Of a stretch of 64,000 bases of DNA, positions 34,894 to 44,290 are shown in pieces (positions within the stretch are counted from its first letter, which is position 1; each line of letters begins with the position of its first letter). A program made the position numbers and the translations under genes. The notes beneath the pieces are model-generated. The model was not told the DNA's origin. It ran no database searches and worked only from the letters and a program-made list of their open reading frames with translations. The stretch is from NCBI RefSeq assembly GCF_000382705.1, contig NZ_ARQE01000007.1, forward strand, positions 186,433 through 250,432. The letters run 5' to 3'. The stretch comes from Aureimonas ureilytica DSM 18598 = NBRC 106430 (GTDB lineage: Bacteria > Pseudomonadota > Alphaproteobacteria > Rhizobiales > Rhizobiaceae).

Positions 34894-35220
34894 ATGACCA
34901 TCCACACGCGCAGCGCCCTCTTCGAGGGCACGATCCGCCCCGGCTGCGAGGAGGCCTTCTACGGCCTCGTCATGGCCGAGCTGATGCCGGTCTGGCAGGC
35001 GATGCCGGGGGCGCTCGCCGTGCGCGTATTGCGCACCGAGCGGCGCGAGGACGGGGCGCCCGCGCTCGTTCTGGTGCAGGAGATCGACTATCCCTCGGCC
35101 GAGGCCGTGGCGGAAGCCGAGGTCTCGCCGGTGCGGGCGCGCGGGGCGCCGGTCATGGAAAAGCTCATGACGCTCTTCGACGGAACGCTCCGCCATATCG
35201 TCTACCGCCGCCTCGCCTGA
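34894..35220 (+). CDS. Small dimeric alpha-beta-barrel-like protein B
   Basis: This 108-residue protein (MTIHTRSALFEGTIRPGCEE at the start, LRHIVYRRLA at the end) is similar in length and pattern to the protein at 32493-32831. The gene starts one base after the idnD stop, so it is co-translated with idnD. No catalytic motif is recognised. Two such proteins in adjacent GntR-controlled units suggest a job in handling the sugar acid, perhaps anomer or lactone interconversion (inference). Confidence 0.75.
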   Translation: MTIHTRSALFEGTIRPGCEEAFYGLVMAELMPVWQAMPGALAVRVLRTERREDGAPALVLVQEIDYPSAEAVAEAEVSPVRARGAPVMEKLMTLFDGTLRHIVYRRLA

Positions 35221-35253
35221 GGCGGCCCGGCCGATCCTTGAAAGAGAACGACG

Positions 35254-36327
35254 ATGGCCCGACAGAAGAAGGCCGGCCTGCCTGCCGAGGCCCCGACCAA
35301 GCCCACGATGCGGGACGTCTCGAAGCTTGCCGGCGTCTCCACCATGACGGTGAGCCGGGTGCTGGCCGACCCCTCGATCGTCGCGCCCGAGACGCGCGAG
35401 CGCGTCATGCGGGCGGTGGACCAGCTCGGCTATGTCCCGGATCTCGTCGCCGGCTCGCTCTCCTCGCGCCGCACCAACTTCGTCGGGCTGATCCTGCCGA
35501 CGCTGACCAATTCCAACTTCGCCGACACCGCGCAGGGTCTCGCGGAAGCCTTGGGGGCGAGCTACCAGCTCCTCATCGGCTACACGCTTTATCAGGCGGG
35601 CGAGGAGGAGCGGCTGGTGCGCTCGCTTCTGGCGCGCCGTCCGCAGGGCATCGTCGTCGCCGGCACGCTGCACACCGCCTCGACGCGGCGGATGCTGATG
35701 AATGCCGGCATCCCGGTCATCGAAATCTGGGACGCGCCCTCGGCCCCGCTCGACCGCGCCGTCGGCTTCTCCAATTTCGAGGCGGGCCGCGCCGCCGCGC
35801 GCCATCTCCTCTCGTTGGGGCTCCGGCGCATCGCCGCCATCGGCTCGGAGGCGGAAGGGGACGTGCGCGACGCGCGCGGCGAGGCGCGCCTGCAGGGCTT
35901 TGCCGCCGTCCTCAAGGAGGAGGGCGTCGAGACCGGCGTCATCCTGCGCCACGGCGCGGCGCCCGTCTCCTACGCCCACGGCGCGGCGGCGATGAAGCTG
36001 CTTCTCGCCGAAAGGCCGGATGTCGAGGGCGTCTTCGCCGTGTCGGACGGTTCGGCCTTCGGCGCGCTGATGGAGTGCCGAAGGCAGGGGATCGACGTGC
36101 CCGGCCGCCTCAGCCTCATGGGCTTCGGCGATTTCGAGCTCGGCCGTGAATGCGAGCCGGCGATCTCCACCATCCGCGTCGATGCCAAGGGCATCGGCAC
36201 CAAGGCGGGCGAACTCCTGCGCGAGCTCTTCGACGGCCGGGGTGCGGACCTCCCACCCTCGATCGATCTCGGCATCGAGGTCGTGCCGCGCGGCACCACC
36301 GCCGCGCCGCGTCGCCACGCCCCCTGA
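35254..36327 (+). CDS. gntR: LacI family regulator of gluconate/idonate genes (GntR/IdnR-like)
   Basis: This 357-residue repressor has an N-terminal LacI helix-turn-helix ([20 protein letters not shown]) with hinge helix region [18 protein letters not shown]. The sugar-binding domain contains [18 protein letters not shown], close to the VGF.NFEA stretch of enterobacterial GntR. Three operators of the GntR type in this window support the name. It lies within the idnD operon, so it is likely autoregulated through site 2. The inducer is probably gluconate or a relative. Confidence 0.88.
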   Translation: MARQKKAGLPAEAPTKPTMRDVSKLAGVSTMTVSRVLADPSIVAPETRERVMRAVDQLGYVPDLVAGSLSSRRTNFVGLILPTLTNSNFADTAQGLAEALGASYQLLIGYTLYQAGEEERLVRSLLARRPQGIVVAGTLHTASTRRMLMNAGIPVIEIWDAPSAPLDRAVGFSNFEAGRAAARHLLSLGLRRIAAIGSEAEGDVRDARGEARLQGFAAVLKEEGVETGVILRHGAAPVSYAHGAAAMKLLLAERPDVEGVFAVSDGSAFGALMECRRQGIDVPGRLSLMGFGDFELGRECEPAISTIRVDAKGIGTKAGELLRELFDGRGADLPPSIDLGIEVVPRGTTAAPRRHAP

Positions 36328-36354
36328 ACTCCACAGTTTTCGAGAGAGACCATC

Positions 36355-37239
36355 ATGAGCCAAACGCGCATCGGCGTCGTCGGAGTGGGCGTCATGGGGA
36401 GCGCCATCGCGGGCCGCTTCCTGGAGACGGGGCACAGGGTCACGCTCCGGGATCGCGACCCCGAGAAGACCGCGCCGCTGGCGGCCAGGGGCGCGGGTGT
36501 CGCGGCCGGCATGGGAGACCTCGTGGCTTCGAGCGACGTCGTCATCCTCAGCCTCAACACGGCCGAGATCGTCGAGGCCGTGGTGTTCGGCGAGGACGGG
36601 CTGGCCGCCCATGTGCGGCCGGACCTTCTTCTGATCGACATGTCCTCGACCGACCCGAAGGCCACCGCCGAGATGGCGGCGCGCCTGCGCGCCGAGACGG
36701 GCATGGGCTGGGTGGACGCGCCGCTGTCCGGCGGCGCGCCGGCGGCAACGCAAGGCCGGCTGACCCTGATGATGGGCGGCGAGGAAGGGGAAGTCGAGCG
36801 CGCGAAGGGCGTCCTCTCGGCGGTCGCGGCCAACATGACCCATATGGGGCCATCAGGCGCGGGGCAGACGACGAAGCTCATCAATCAGGTGCTCTGCGCC
36901 TGCAATTTCATGGCCGTGGCCGAAGCCACGCGCCTCGCGCTCGATGCCGGCGTCGATGCCGAGCGCATCCCCGCGGCGCTGGCCGGCGGGCGCGCCGACA
37001 GCCGCATCCTGCAGGAATTCATGGGCAAGATGGCCCGTTTCGACCTGACACCGACCGGGCGGATCGACAACATGCTGAAGGATCTCGAGGCGACGCAGCG
37101 CTTCTCGATGGGCCTGCGCACGCCGATGCCGCTCACCAACCTCATCGCCGACCTCCACCGCATGATGGTCGCTGCCGGCATCGGCCACGAGGACAGCGCG
37201 GCCTATATGAAACTCTTCGATTTCGGAAAGGCGCAGTGA
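36355..37239 (+). CDS. NAD(P)-dependent beta-hydroxyacid dehydrogenase
   Basis: This 294-residue member of the 3-hydroxyisobutyrate/tartronate semialdehyde reductase family has the Rossmann motif [20 protein letters not shown], the substrate motif [20 protein letters not shown], and the catalytic Lys in [16 protein letters not shown]. It belongs to the idnD-gntR-gnd operon. The exact acid is unknown; an aldonate or semialdehyde of the pathway is likely. The stop overlaps the next start (TGATG). Confidence 0.88.
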   Translation: MSQTRIGVVGVGVMGSAIAGRFLETGHRVTLRDRDPEKTAPLAARGAGVAAGMGDLVASSDVVILSLNTAEIVEAVVFGEDGLAAHVRPDLLLIDMSSTDPKATAEMAARLRAETGMGWVDAPLSGGAPAATQGRLTLMMGGEEGEVERAKGVLSAVAANMTHMGPSGAGQTTKLINQVLCACNFMAVAEATRLALDAGVDAERIPAALAGGRADSRILQEFMGKMARFDLTPTGRIDNMLKDLEATQRFSMGLRTPMPLTNLIADLHRMMVAAGIGHEDSAAYMKLFDFGKAQ

Positions 37240-38000
37240 TGGAACAGAACCCCCCAAGACGCGGCGTCGCGATCGTCACGGGCGCGGGCAGCGGCATCGG
37301 GCGCGCCTCGGCGCTGGCTCTGGCAAGCGAGGGCTGGCGCGTCGTCCTGGCCGGTCGGCGGCGCGAGGCGCTGGAGGAAACGGCGGCGCTGGCGGGCGGG
37401 ACTGAGACGCTGGTCGTGCCGACCGACGTGACCGTGGAAGGCGATGTCGCCGCCCTGTTCGACGGGGCCGTCGCGCACTTCGGCCGCGTCGATTTCGTCT
37501 TCAACAATGCCGGCACCAACACATCCGCCGTGCCGATGGACGAATTGCCCGTGTCCGAATGGACGCGCGTCGTCTCGGCCAATCTGACCGGCGTGTTCCT
37601 GTGCATGCGCGAGGCCTTCCGCGTCATGAAGCGGCAGGAGCCGGGGGGCGGGCGCATCGTCAACAACGGCTCGATCTCCTCGCAGGTGCCTCGGCCCTAT
37701 TCGGCGCCCTATACCGCCACCAAGCATGGCGTGACGGGTCTCACCAAGTCAGGCTCGCTCGACGGGCGCGCCCATAACATCGCGGTCGGCCAGATCGACA
37801 TCGGCAATGTCGCCTCCGACATGACGAGCCGCATGGGGGGAGGCGTGCTCCAGGCCCATGGCGGCATCGCGCCCGAGCCCGTCATGGCGATGGAGAATGT
37901 CGCGCGCAGCATCGTCCTCATGGCCTCGCTGCCGCCGGAAGCCAATGTCTTCCAGATGACGGTGATGGCGTCCGACATGCCCTTCGTCGGGCGCGGCTGA
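37239..38000 (+). CDS. SDR family oxidoreductase in the idonate operon
   Basis: This 253-residue classical SDR has [15 protein letters not shown] near the N-terminus, FNNAGTN, the catalytic Ser in NNGSISSQ, and [13 protein letters not shown] as YxxxK. It overlaps the preceding dehydrogenase by one base. The substrate is probably a sugar acid or keto acid; it is distinct from IdnO further downstream. Confidence 0.9.
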   Translation: MEQNPPRRGVAIVTGAGSGIGRASALALASEGWRVVLAGRRREALEETAALAGGTETLVVPTDVTVEGDVAALFDGAVAHFGRVDFVFNNAGTNTSAVPMDELPVSEWTRVVSANLTGVFLCMREAFRVMKRQEPGGGRIVNNGSISSQVPRPYSAPYTATKHGVTGLTKSGSLDGRAHNIAVGQIDIGNVASDMTSRMGGGVLQAHGGIAPEPVMAMENVARSIVLMASLPPEANVFQMTVMASDMPFVGRG

Positions 38001-38034
38001 CCTTTTTCCCAACACAACAGACTGGAGCTTCGCC

Positions 38035-39462
38035 ATGAGCGAGCGCACCGCCGATCTCGGCGTTCTGGGCATGGGCACGATGGGCGCGAGCCTCGCGCTG
38101 AACTTCGCCGACAATGGCGGCTTCACGGTCGCTCTTGGCAATCGCACGGTGGAAAAGGCCTATGGCGTACGGGACGAGAACCCGGAGCTGGCCGCCCGCC
38201 TCGTGCCGACGGACTCGATCGAGCATTTCGTCTCCACCCTCAAGAGCCCGCGCGTCGTCGTCCTGATGGTGAATGCCGGAAAGCCGGTGGACGACCAGAT
38301 GGCGCTCGTCCTGCCGCATCTCGAACTGGGCGACATCCTGATCGACGCCGGCAATGCCGATTTCAACGACACGGTGCGCCGCGAGGCACAAGTGAAGCCG
38401 ACCGGCATCCATTTCGTGGGCATGGGCGTGTCGGGCGGCGAGGTCGGCGCGCGCCACGGGCCGTCCATCATGGTGGGCGGCGACAAGGCGGTCTGGGAGC
38501 GGCTGAAACCCCTCCTGGAGCCGATCTCCGCCAAGTTCGACAACACGCCCTGCGTCGACTGGCTGGGGCCGGACGGCGCGGGCCATTTCGTCAAGACCAT
38601 CCACAACGGCATCGAATATGCCGACATGCAGATGATCGCCGAAATCTACGGCATCCTGCGCGATGCGGTCGGCCTCCAGCCGCAAGAGATGGCCGACATC
38701 TTCGCCGACTGGAACCGGCGCGATCTCCAGTCCTACCTGATCGAGATTTCCGCGCTCGTGCTGGCCGAGCGCGACCCGGACACGGGCGGGGCGCTGGTCG
38801 ATCTCATCGTAGACGAGGCCGGCCAGAAGGGGACGGGACGCTGGTCCGTCATCGAGGCGCAGAAGCTCGGCATCGGCGCGACCACGCTCGAAGCCGCCGT
38901 TTCGGCGCGCGGCGTCTCCTCGCGCCGGCAGGAACGGGCCGAGGCCGCGCGTATCTTCGGCAACGTGACCACGGCGCGCGCCGAGTTCCACGCCGACCAT
39001 GACGGGCTGGCCGAGCTGGAACACGCGCTGGTGACGGCCAAGATCATCGCCTATGCGCAGGGCTATGCGACGCTCGCCGAGGCCTCCAGAGAATTCTCCT
39101 GGAACCTGCCGCTCGGCGAAATCGCGCGCATCTGGCGGGCCGGCTGCATCATCCGCTCGCGCTTCCTCGACGACATCACGCGCGCCTACGAGGCCGGGGA
39201 CGTCGTCAATCTCCTGCACGCGCCGAGCTTCACCGCGCGTATCGAGGCGGGGCAGGAGTCGCTGCGGCGCACCGTCGCCAAGGCGGCGCTGGCGGGCATT
39301 CCGGTGCCCGCGCTCTCGGCCGCGCTCGCCTATTTCGACGACTACCGCCGGGCGCGCGGCACCACCAACCTGACGCAGGGCCAGCGCGATCTCTTCGGCG
39401 CGCACACGTTCCGCCGGCTCGATCGCGAGGGCGTCTTCCACCACCGCTGGCCGCAGGCCTGA
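38035..39462 (+). CDS. gnd: 6-phosphogluconate dehydrogenase, decarboxylating
   Basis: This 475-residue protein converts 6-phosphogluconate to ribulose-5-phosphate with CO2 release. It has the Rossmann motif LGVLGMGTMGASLALNFADN, the GVSGGEVGARHGPSIM motif, the catalytic Lys-His-Asn block FVKTIHNGIEYADMQM and GQKGTG. The C-terminal RRLDREGVFHHRW carries the substrate Arg and His from the neighbouring subunit. Length is that of the long dimeric form. It ends the idnD operon and supplies the last step of the gluconate route. Confidence 0.94.
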   Translation: MSERTADLGVLGMGTMGASLALNFADNGGFTVALGNRTVEKAYGVRDENPELAARLVPTDSIEHFVSTLKSPRVVVLMVNAGKPVDDQMALVLPHLELGDILIDAGNADFNDTVRREAQVKPTGIHFVGMGVSGGEVGARHGPSIMVGGDKAVWERLKPLLEPISAKFDNTPCVDWLGPDGAGHFVKTIHNGIEYADMQMIAEIYGILRDAVGLQPQEMADIFADWNRRDLQSYLIEISALVLAERDPDTGGALVDLIVDEAGQKGTGRWSVIEAQKLGIGATTLEAAVSARGVSSRRQERAEAARIFGNVTTARAEFHADHDGLAELEHALVTAKIIAYAQGYATLAEASREFSWNLPLGEIARIWRAGCIIRSRFLDDITRAYEAGDVVNLLHAPSFTARIEAGQESLRRTVAKAALAGIPVPALSAALAYFDDYRRARGTTNLTQGQRDLFGAHTFRRLDREGVFHHRWPQA

Positions 39463-39503
39463 CACCCCCGTGCGCGATCACGCTCGCGTGAATCGACTTG
39501 CGG

Positions 39504-39517
39504 TGTTATCGGTATCA
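39504..39517. promoter_or_regulatory. GntR-type operator, site 3
   Basis: TGTTATCGGTATCA fits TGTTA-N4-TAACA with one mismatch. It lies 32 bp before the idnO start, in an 87-bp gap. Confidence 0.75.
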
Positions 39518-39549
39518 TGTAAGCTGACAGTGTAGGGGAAGGGGGAATC

Positions 39550-40317
39550 ATGTCCCTGAAGCTTTTCGATCTCACGGGCCGCACGGCCCTCGTCACCGGC
39601 TCGGGCCAAGGCATTGGCTATTCGCTGGCCGAAGGGCTCGGACGCGCCGGGGCGCGTGTCGTGCTCAACGGGCGCGACGCGGCCAAGCTCGACGCGGCGG
39701 CCGAGCGCCTGCGCTCCGAGGGCATCGTGGTCGAGACAGCCGCCTTCGATGTGACCGATCACGCCGCCGTCGAGGCCGGGGTCGATCGCATCGAGGCCGA
39801 GATCGGGCCGATCGACATTCTCGTCAACAATGCCGGCATCCAGCGCCGCGCGCCGCTGGAGGACTATCCGGCCGAGACGTGGTCCGAGATCATGCGGGCC
39901 AATGTCGATTCGGTCTTCTTCGTCGGACAGGCGGTGGCGAAACACATGATCGCCCGCAAGCGCGGCCGGATCATCAACATCGCCAGCCTTCAGGCGCAGG
40001 CCGCGCGCTATTCCATCGCGCCCTACACCGCCACCAAGGGCGCGGTGCTCAACCTCACCAAGGGCATGTGCACCGACTGGGCGCGCCACGGGCTGCAGAT
40101 CAACGCGATCGGCCCCGGCTATTTCGAAACGCCGCTGAACCAGGCGCTGGTGGACGATCCGAAGTTCACCGAATGGCTCAAGATCCGCACGCCGACGGGC
40201 CGCTGGGGCAAGGTCGAGGAGTTGCAGGGCGCCTGCATCTTCCTCGCCTCCGACGCCGCCACCTTCGTCAACGGGCAGATCGTCTATGTCGATGGCGGGG
40301 TGCTCGCCACGCTGTGA
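39550..40317 (+). CDS. idnO: Gluconate 5-dehydrogenase (5-keto-D-gluconate reductase)
   Basis: This 255-residue SDR interconverts 5-keto-D-gluconate and D-gluconate. Motifs are TGSGQGIGYSLAEGLG, the diagnostic ILVNNAGIQRRAPLEDYP, Ser in NIASLQAQ, YTATKGAVLNLTKGMC as YxxxK and VNGQIVYVDGG. These follow E. coli IdnO closely (NNAGIQRR, SKGAVKMLTRGMC). It has its own GntR operator and is followed by a terminator. Confidence 0.93.
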   Translation: MSLKLFDLTGRTALVTGSGQGIGYSLAEGLGRAGARVVLNGRDAAKLDAAAERLRSEGIVVETAAFDVTDHAAVEAGVDRIEAEIGPIDILVNNAGIQRRAPLEDYPAETWSEIMRANVDSVFFVGQAVAKHMIARKRGRIINIASLQAQAARYSIAPYTATKGAVLNLTKGMCTDWARHGLQINAIGPGYFETPLNQALVDDPKFTEWLKIRTPTGRWGKVEELQGACIFLASDAATFVNGQIVYVDGGVLATL

Positions 40318-40323
40318 CCGTTC

Positions 40324-40370
40324 ATGCGCCCGGCCGCTGGGAGGCCGCCCGGGCGCATCCGATCCTTTTT
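40324..40370 (+). terminator. Terminator after idnO
   Basis: ATGCGCCCGG (40324-40333) and CCGGGCGCAT (40349-40358) form a perfect 10-bp stem with further pairing in the loop. TTTTT follows at 40366-40370. It separates idnO from the next transporter operon, perhaps incompletely. Confidence 0.75.
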
Positions 40371-40393
40371 GAAATGCCATGGGAGGCATGGGT

Positions 40394-41212
40394 ATGACCA
40401 ACACGACACGACGCGCCGTGATGAAGGCCGCGTTCCTCGGATCGCTCACGGTTGCGACCGTGATGGCGGCGATGCCGGGTTCGGCCGAGGCCGTGACGCT
40501 CGCCGACATCCAGGGCCGCGGCACGGTCAAGATCGGCGTCCTCACGGGCGCTCCGCCCATGGGCATGATCGACGAGCGCGGCAATCCGAGCGGCTACGAC
40601 GTCGACGTCGCCAACCAGATCGGCCAGTACATGGGCCTGCCCGTCGAACTGGTCCCGCTGACGCCGCCGGCCCGCATTCCCGCGCTTCAGACGGGGCAGG
40701 TGGACTTCCTCGTCGCGACCCTCGCGCCGACGGGCGAGCGGGCGAAATCCGTCATGTTCACCTCGCCCTATTCGGCCTTCAACATGGTGATCGTGTCGGG
40801 CCCGAACGCCAAGTTCGAGAACCTCGACCAGCTCAAGGGCAAGCGCGTCGCGGTCAATCGCGGCTCCTCGCAGGAAACCGCGCTGCGCCGCGCCAATGTG
40901 GAAGGGCTGGAGATCGTCGTCTTCGAGGACGATTCAACCTCCGCGCAGGCTCTCGTCGCGGGGCAGGTGGACGCGACCGCGCTGCCCTCCACGGTCGCCC
41001 AGGGGCTTCTGCGGCAGGCTCCGCAGGCGGGCCTCCAGATCGGCTTCACCTTCTTCCGCCAGGGCAATTCCATGGCGGTGCAGCCGGGCGATTTCGAGCT
41101 GCTGCAATATCTCAACACCTCGATCTACCTGATGAAGGTCTCCGGCGAACTCGACAAGATCGCCGTGAAATGGACCGGCGACCCGCTGCCCCCGACGCTC
41201 CCGGCTTTCTGA
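40394..41212 (+). CDS. Polar-amino-acid-type ABC transporter substrate-binding protein
   Basis: This protein of about 272 residues has a signal sequence with an Arg pair (TRRAVMKAAFLGSLTVATV) ending near SAEA. The SBP_bac_3 fold follows: VKIGVLTGAPPMGMIDERGN, GYDVDVANQIGQYM, LKGKRVAVNRGSSQE. The start follows GGGAGG. It begins an operon that ends in a 2-hydroxyacid dehydrogenase and gluconokinase, so a sugar acid or amino sugar acid is as likely as an amino acid (inference). Confidence 0.9.
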   Translation: MTNTTRRAVMKAAFLGSLTVATVMAAMPGSAEAVTLADIQGRGTVKIGVLTGAPPMGMIDERGNPSGYDVDVANQIGQYMGLPVELVPLTPPARIPALQTGQVDFLVATLAPTGERAKSVMFTSPYSAFNMVIVSGPNAKFENLDQLKGKRVAVNRGSSQETALRRANVEGLEIVVFEDDSTSAQALVAGQVDATALPSTVAQGLLRQAPQAGLQIGFTFFRQGNSMAVQPGDFELLQYLNTSIYLMKVSGELDKIAVKWTGDPLPPTLPAF

Positions 41213-41219
41213 CCCGCTT

Positions 41220-41247
41220 GGACGCCGGTTGGTCCCAGCCGGCGTCC
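41220..41247 (+). terminator. Intercistronic hairpin after the binding-protein gene
   Basis: GGACGCCGG (41220-41228) and CCGGCGTCC (41239-41247) form a perfect nine-base stem with a ten-base loop. There is no T run, so mRNA stabilisation or partial termination is more likely than full termination. Confidence 0.6.
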
Positions 41248-41273
41248 TCCTTCCCAGCGCGGGGGTTTTCTCC

Positions 41274-41978
41274 ATGAATTACACGTTCCAGTTCGGCGTG
41301 CTGGCTCAGTACCAGAGCCAGCTTCTGGCGGGCCTGTGGCTCACCGTCCAGATTTCCGCCTTTGCCATCATCTGCGGCACCGCCTTCGGCATTCTCTTCG
41401 CCTCGCTGCGCTCGGTCGCCGGGCGGCCCGTTCGCATCCTGATCGACGCCTATGTCGAGCTGATCCGCAACACGCCCTTCCTGGTGCAGCTCTTCATCAT
41501 CTATTTCGGCTTGCCCGCCGGTGGGTTACGCGTCAGCGCCATCACGGCGGCGCTGATCGGGGTGACGATCAATCTCGCGGCCTATTCCACCGAGATCATC
41601 CGCGCCGGCATCGAGGCCGTCCATAAGAGCCAGATCGAGGCGGGCGAGGCGCTGGGCTTCACGCAAGTCCAGATCTTCCGCCATGTCATCCTCATCCCCG
41701 CGTTGCAGAAGGTCTATCCGGCCCTCTCGTCGCAATTCGTCCTGATGATGCTGGCGACCTCGATCTGCTCGGCCATTTCGGTGAACGAGCTGACGGCAGC
41801 GGCCTCCTTCGTCCAGTCGCAGAGCTATCGCTCCTTCGAAGTCTATCTCGCCGTGACCGCGCTCTATCTCGTGCTGGCGCTCATCCTGCGCGGCATCCTC
41901 GCGCTTGTCGGGCTCTGGCTCTTCGGTCGGCGAACGGCGCGGCGCGCGCTGAAATCCGTGGTGGAGGCATCGGCATGA
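41274..41978 (+). CDS. Polar-amino-acid-type ABC transporter permease 1
   Basis: This 234-residue membrane protein of the HisM/GlnP class has the N-terminal LWLTVQISAFAIICGTAFGI, the loop ELIRNTPFLVQLFIIYFGLP and the EAA motif IEAGEALGFTQVQIFRHVIL. The start at 41274 gives the standard length. It overlaps the second permease by four bases (ATGA). Confidence 0.92.
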   Translation: MNYTFQFGVLAQYQSQLLAGLWLTVQISAFAIICGTAFGILFASLRSVAGRPVRILIDAYVELIRNTPFLVQLFIIYFGLPAGGLRVSAITAALIGVTINLAAYSTEIIRAGIEAVHKSQIEAGEALGFTQVQIFRHVILIPALQKVYPALSSQFVLMMLATSICSAISVNELTAAASFVQSQSYRSFEVYLAVTALYLVLALILRGILALVGLWLFGRRTARRALKSVVEASA

Positions 41979-42622
41979 TCTTCCGCTCCTTCGGTCCGTC
42001 CGAATTCCTGTTCCTGATCGAATCCCTCCAGTGGACGCTGATCCTCACGGCTCTCGCGCTCGCCGGCGGCGGCTTCGTCGGCTTCTTCCTGGCGCTCGCC
42101 CGTGCCTCGACGCTCCCTTGGCTGCGCTTTCTGGCGGGGCTTTATATTCAGGTCATCCAGGGCATTCCCGTTCTGATGATCCTGTTCCTGTCCTTCTACG
42201 GACTGGCGCTGCTCGGCTTCCGCCTGCCGCCGCTGATTGCCGCCGGCATTTCGATGACGGTCTATGCCTCGGCTTACCTGGGCGAAATCTGGCGCGGTTC
42301 GATCCAATCCGTCGCCAAGCAGCAATGGGAAGCCTCCGAGTCGCTCGCCATGACGCGGGTTCAGCAATATCGCTATGTGATCCTGCCGCAGGCCGTGCGC
42401 CTGTCCCTGCCCTCCACGGTCGGCTTTGCCGTGCAGGTGGTCAAGAACACTTCGATCGCCTCGCTGATCGGCTTCGTGGAACTCGCCCGCGCCGGCCAGC
42501 TCGTCAACAACGCGACCTTCCAGCCCTTCCGGGTCTTCCTGGTGGTCGCCGCGCTTTACTTCATCGTCTGTTATCCGCTGTCGCTCCTGTCCCGGCGGCT
42601 GGAAAGGAGGTTCCATGCCTGA
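41975..42622 (+). CDS. Polar-amino-acid-type ABC transporter permease 2
   Basis: This 215-residue partner permease has LQWTLILTALALAGGGFVGF, the loop IQVIQGIPVLMILFLSFYGL and the EAA region QWEASESLAMTRVQQYRYVI. It overlaps the preceding gene by four bases and the ATPase gene by eight, so the three membrane components are translationally coupled. Confidence 0.92.
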   Translation: MIFRSFGPSEFLFLIESLQWTLILTALALAGGGFVGFFLALARASTLPWLRFLAGLYIQVIQGIPVLMILFLSFYGLALLGFRLPPLIAAGISMTVYASAYLGEIWRGSIQSVAKQQWEASESLAMTRVQQYRYVILPQAVRLSLPSTVGFAVQVVKNTSIASLIGFVELARAGQLVNNATFQPFRVFLVVAALYFIVCYPLSLLSRRLERRFHA

Positions 42623-43346
42623 GGTCGCCATTCGGGACGTGCGCAAGAGCTTCGGCGCGGTGGAGGTGCTGAAGGGCATCAATCTGGAGGTCGGGCGCGG
42701 CGAGGTCACGGCGCTGATCGGGCGCTCGGGCTCGGGCAAGTCCACGCTGCTCCGCTGCGTCAACGGGCTGGAAAAGATCAATGCCGGGTCGATCGAGATC
42801 GCCGGGCACAAGGTCGGCACCGACAAGGCGGCCTTGCGCGCGCTCCGCCGCGATGTCGGCATCGTCTTCCAGAGCTACAATCTCTTCCCGCATTTGAGCG
42901 TCGGTCAGAACATCATGCTCGCCCCGCGCATCGTGAAGGACGTGGCGAAAGGCGAAAGCCGCGCCACCGCCGAGGAGGTGCTGGCGCTTGTCGGCCTGTC
43001 CGAGAAGTTCGACGCCTACCCGGACGAGCTTTCGGGCGGCCAGCAGCAGCGCGTCGCCATCGCGCGCTCGCTCGCCATGCGCCCCAAGGTCATGCTCTTC
43101 GACGAGGTGACCTCGGCGCTGGACCCCGAACTCACCGGCGAGGTGCTGGCCGTCATGGAGCAGCTGGCGCGCGGCGGCATGACCATGCTTCTCGTCACGC
43201 ATGAGATGGGCTTTGCCCGGCGCGTCGCCAACACGACCGTCTTCATGCACCAGGGCCGCATCCACGAGGCCGGCCCCTCGCGCGAGCTTTTCGAGAACCC
43301 CAAGACCCCCGAGCTGGCGCAGTTCGTGCGCTCCGACGTGAAGTGA
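42615..43346 (+). CDS. Polar-amino-acid-type ABC transporter ATP-binding protein
   Basis: This 243-residue ATPase has Walker A GRSGSGKST, the signature LSGGQQQRVAIARSLA, Walker B VMLFDEVTSALDPE and VTHEMGFAR, the GlnQ/HisP pattern. Confidence 0.93.
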   Translation: MPEVAIRDVRKSFGAVEVLKGINLEVGRGEVTALIGRSGSGKSTLLRCVNGLEKINAGSIEIAGHKVGTDKAALRALRRDVGIVFQSYNLFPHLSVGQNIMLAPRIVKDVAKGESRATAEEVLALVGLSEKFDAYPDELSGGQQQRVAIARSLAMRPKVMLFDEVTSALDPELTGEVLAVMEQLARGGMTMLLVTHEMGFARRVANTTVFMHQGRIHEAGPSRELFENPKTPELAQFVRSDVK

Positions 43347-43354
43347 GCCCTCCC

Positions 43355-44290
43355 ATGACCGCCAACATCCTGCAACTCTGCCCGCTCATGCCCGCGCTGG
43401 AAAAGGCGCTGAGCGAGCGCTTCACCGTCCACCGCTTCTTCGAGGCCGCTGATCCCGACGCGTTCTTGGGCGAGCACGCCGAGCGCCTGCGCGGCGTCGT
43501 CACGGGCGGGCATATCGGCATTCCCACGGAGCTTGCCGCCCGGCTGCCGGCGCTCGAAATCGTCGCCATCAACGGCGTCGGCTTCGACAAGGTGGATCTT
43601 CTCGAGGCCAAGCGGCGCGGCGTGCGCGTGTCCAACACGCCCGATGTCCTGACCGAAGACGTGGCGGACCTCGCGATCGGCCTCATCATCTCGGCGCTGC
43701 GGCAGATCCCGCGCGGCGACGCGCATGTGCGCGCCGGGCGCTGGCCCTCAGGCGACTTGGCCCTCGGCTCCAAGGTCTCGCGCCGCCGCTACGGCATTTT
43801 CGGCTTCGGGCGCATCGGGCAGGCCATCGCGCGCCGGCTGGAGGGTTTCGACGCCGAACTCGCCTATGCCAGCCGCTCGCCCGTCGAGACGACGGTTCGC
43901 AACGCGGGAAGCTTGCATGAGCTGGCCGCCTGGAGCGACGTCCTCGTGATCGCCGCCTCCGCCTCGGCGGAGACGCGCAACATCGTCGACGCGCAGGTTT
44001 TCAATGCGCTCGGCCCCAAGGGCGTGCTCGTCAACGTCGCGCGCGGCTCGCTGGTGGACGAACCGGCGCTCCTCGACGCTCTCGAAACCGGCCGCATCGC
44101 GGGCGCCGCGCTCGACGTCTTCGCCGACGAGCCGCGCGTGCCGGAGCGCTTGCTTGCGCTGCCGAACGTCGTGCTGACGCCCCATATGGCGAGCGCCACG
44201 CACGAGACCCGCCAGGCCATGGCCGATCTCGTGCTCGCCAATCTCGACGCGCATTTCGCGGGCCGCGAGATGCCCAGCGCGCTCGTATGA
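43355..44290 (+). CDS. D-2-hydroxyacid dehydrogenase (2-ketogluconate/hydroxypyruvate reductase-like)
   Basis: This protein of about 311 residues belongs to the D-isomer 2-hydroxyacid dehydrogenase family. It shows YGIFGFGRIGQAIARRL (NAD(P) binding), VNVARGSLVDEPAL with the catalytic Arg, DVFADEPRVPE with Glu, and VVLTPHMASAT with His. The ATG at 43355 is chosen; a GTG at 43343 would overlap the ATPase stop. Its stop overlaps gntK by four bases. Context suggests reduction of 2-ketogluconate to gluconate, feeding gntK. Confidence 0.88.
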   Translation: MTANILQLCPLMPALEKALSERFTVHRFFEAADPDAFLGEHAERLRGVVTGGHIGIPTELAARLPALEIVAINGVGFDKVDLLEAKRRGVRVSNTPDVLTEDVADLAIGLIISALRQIPRGDAHVRAGRWPSGDLALGSKVSRRRYGIFGFGRIGQAIARRLEGFDAELAYASRSPVETTVRNAGSLHELAAWSDVLVIAASASAETRNIVDAQVFNALGPKGVLVNVARGSLVDEPALLDALETGRIAGAALDVFADEPRVPERLLALPNVVLTPHMASATHETRQAMADLVLANLDAHFAGREMPSALV

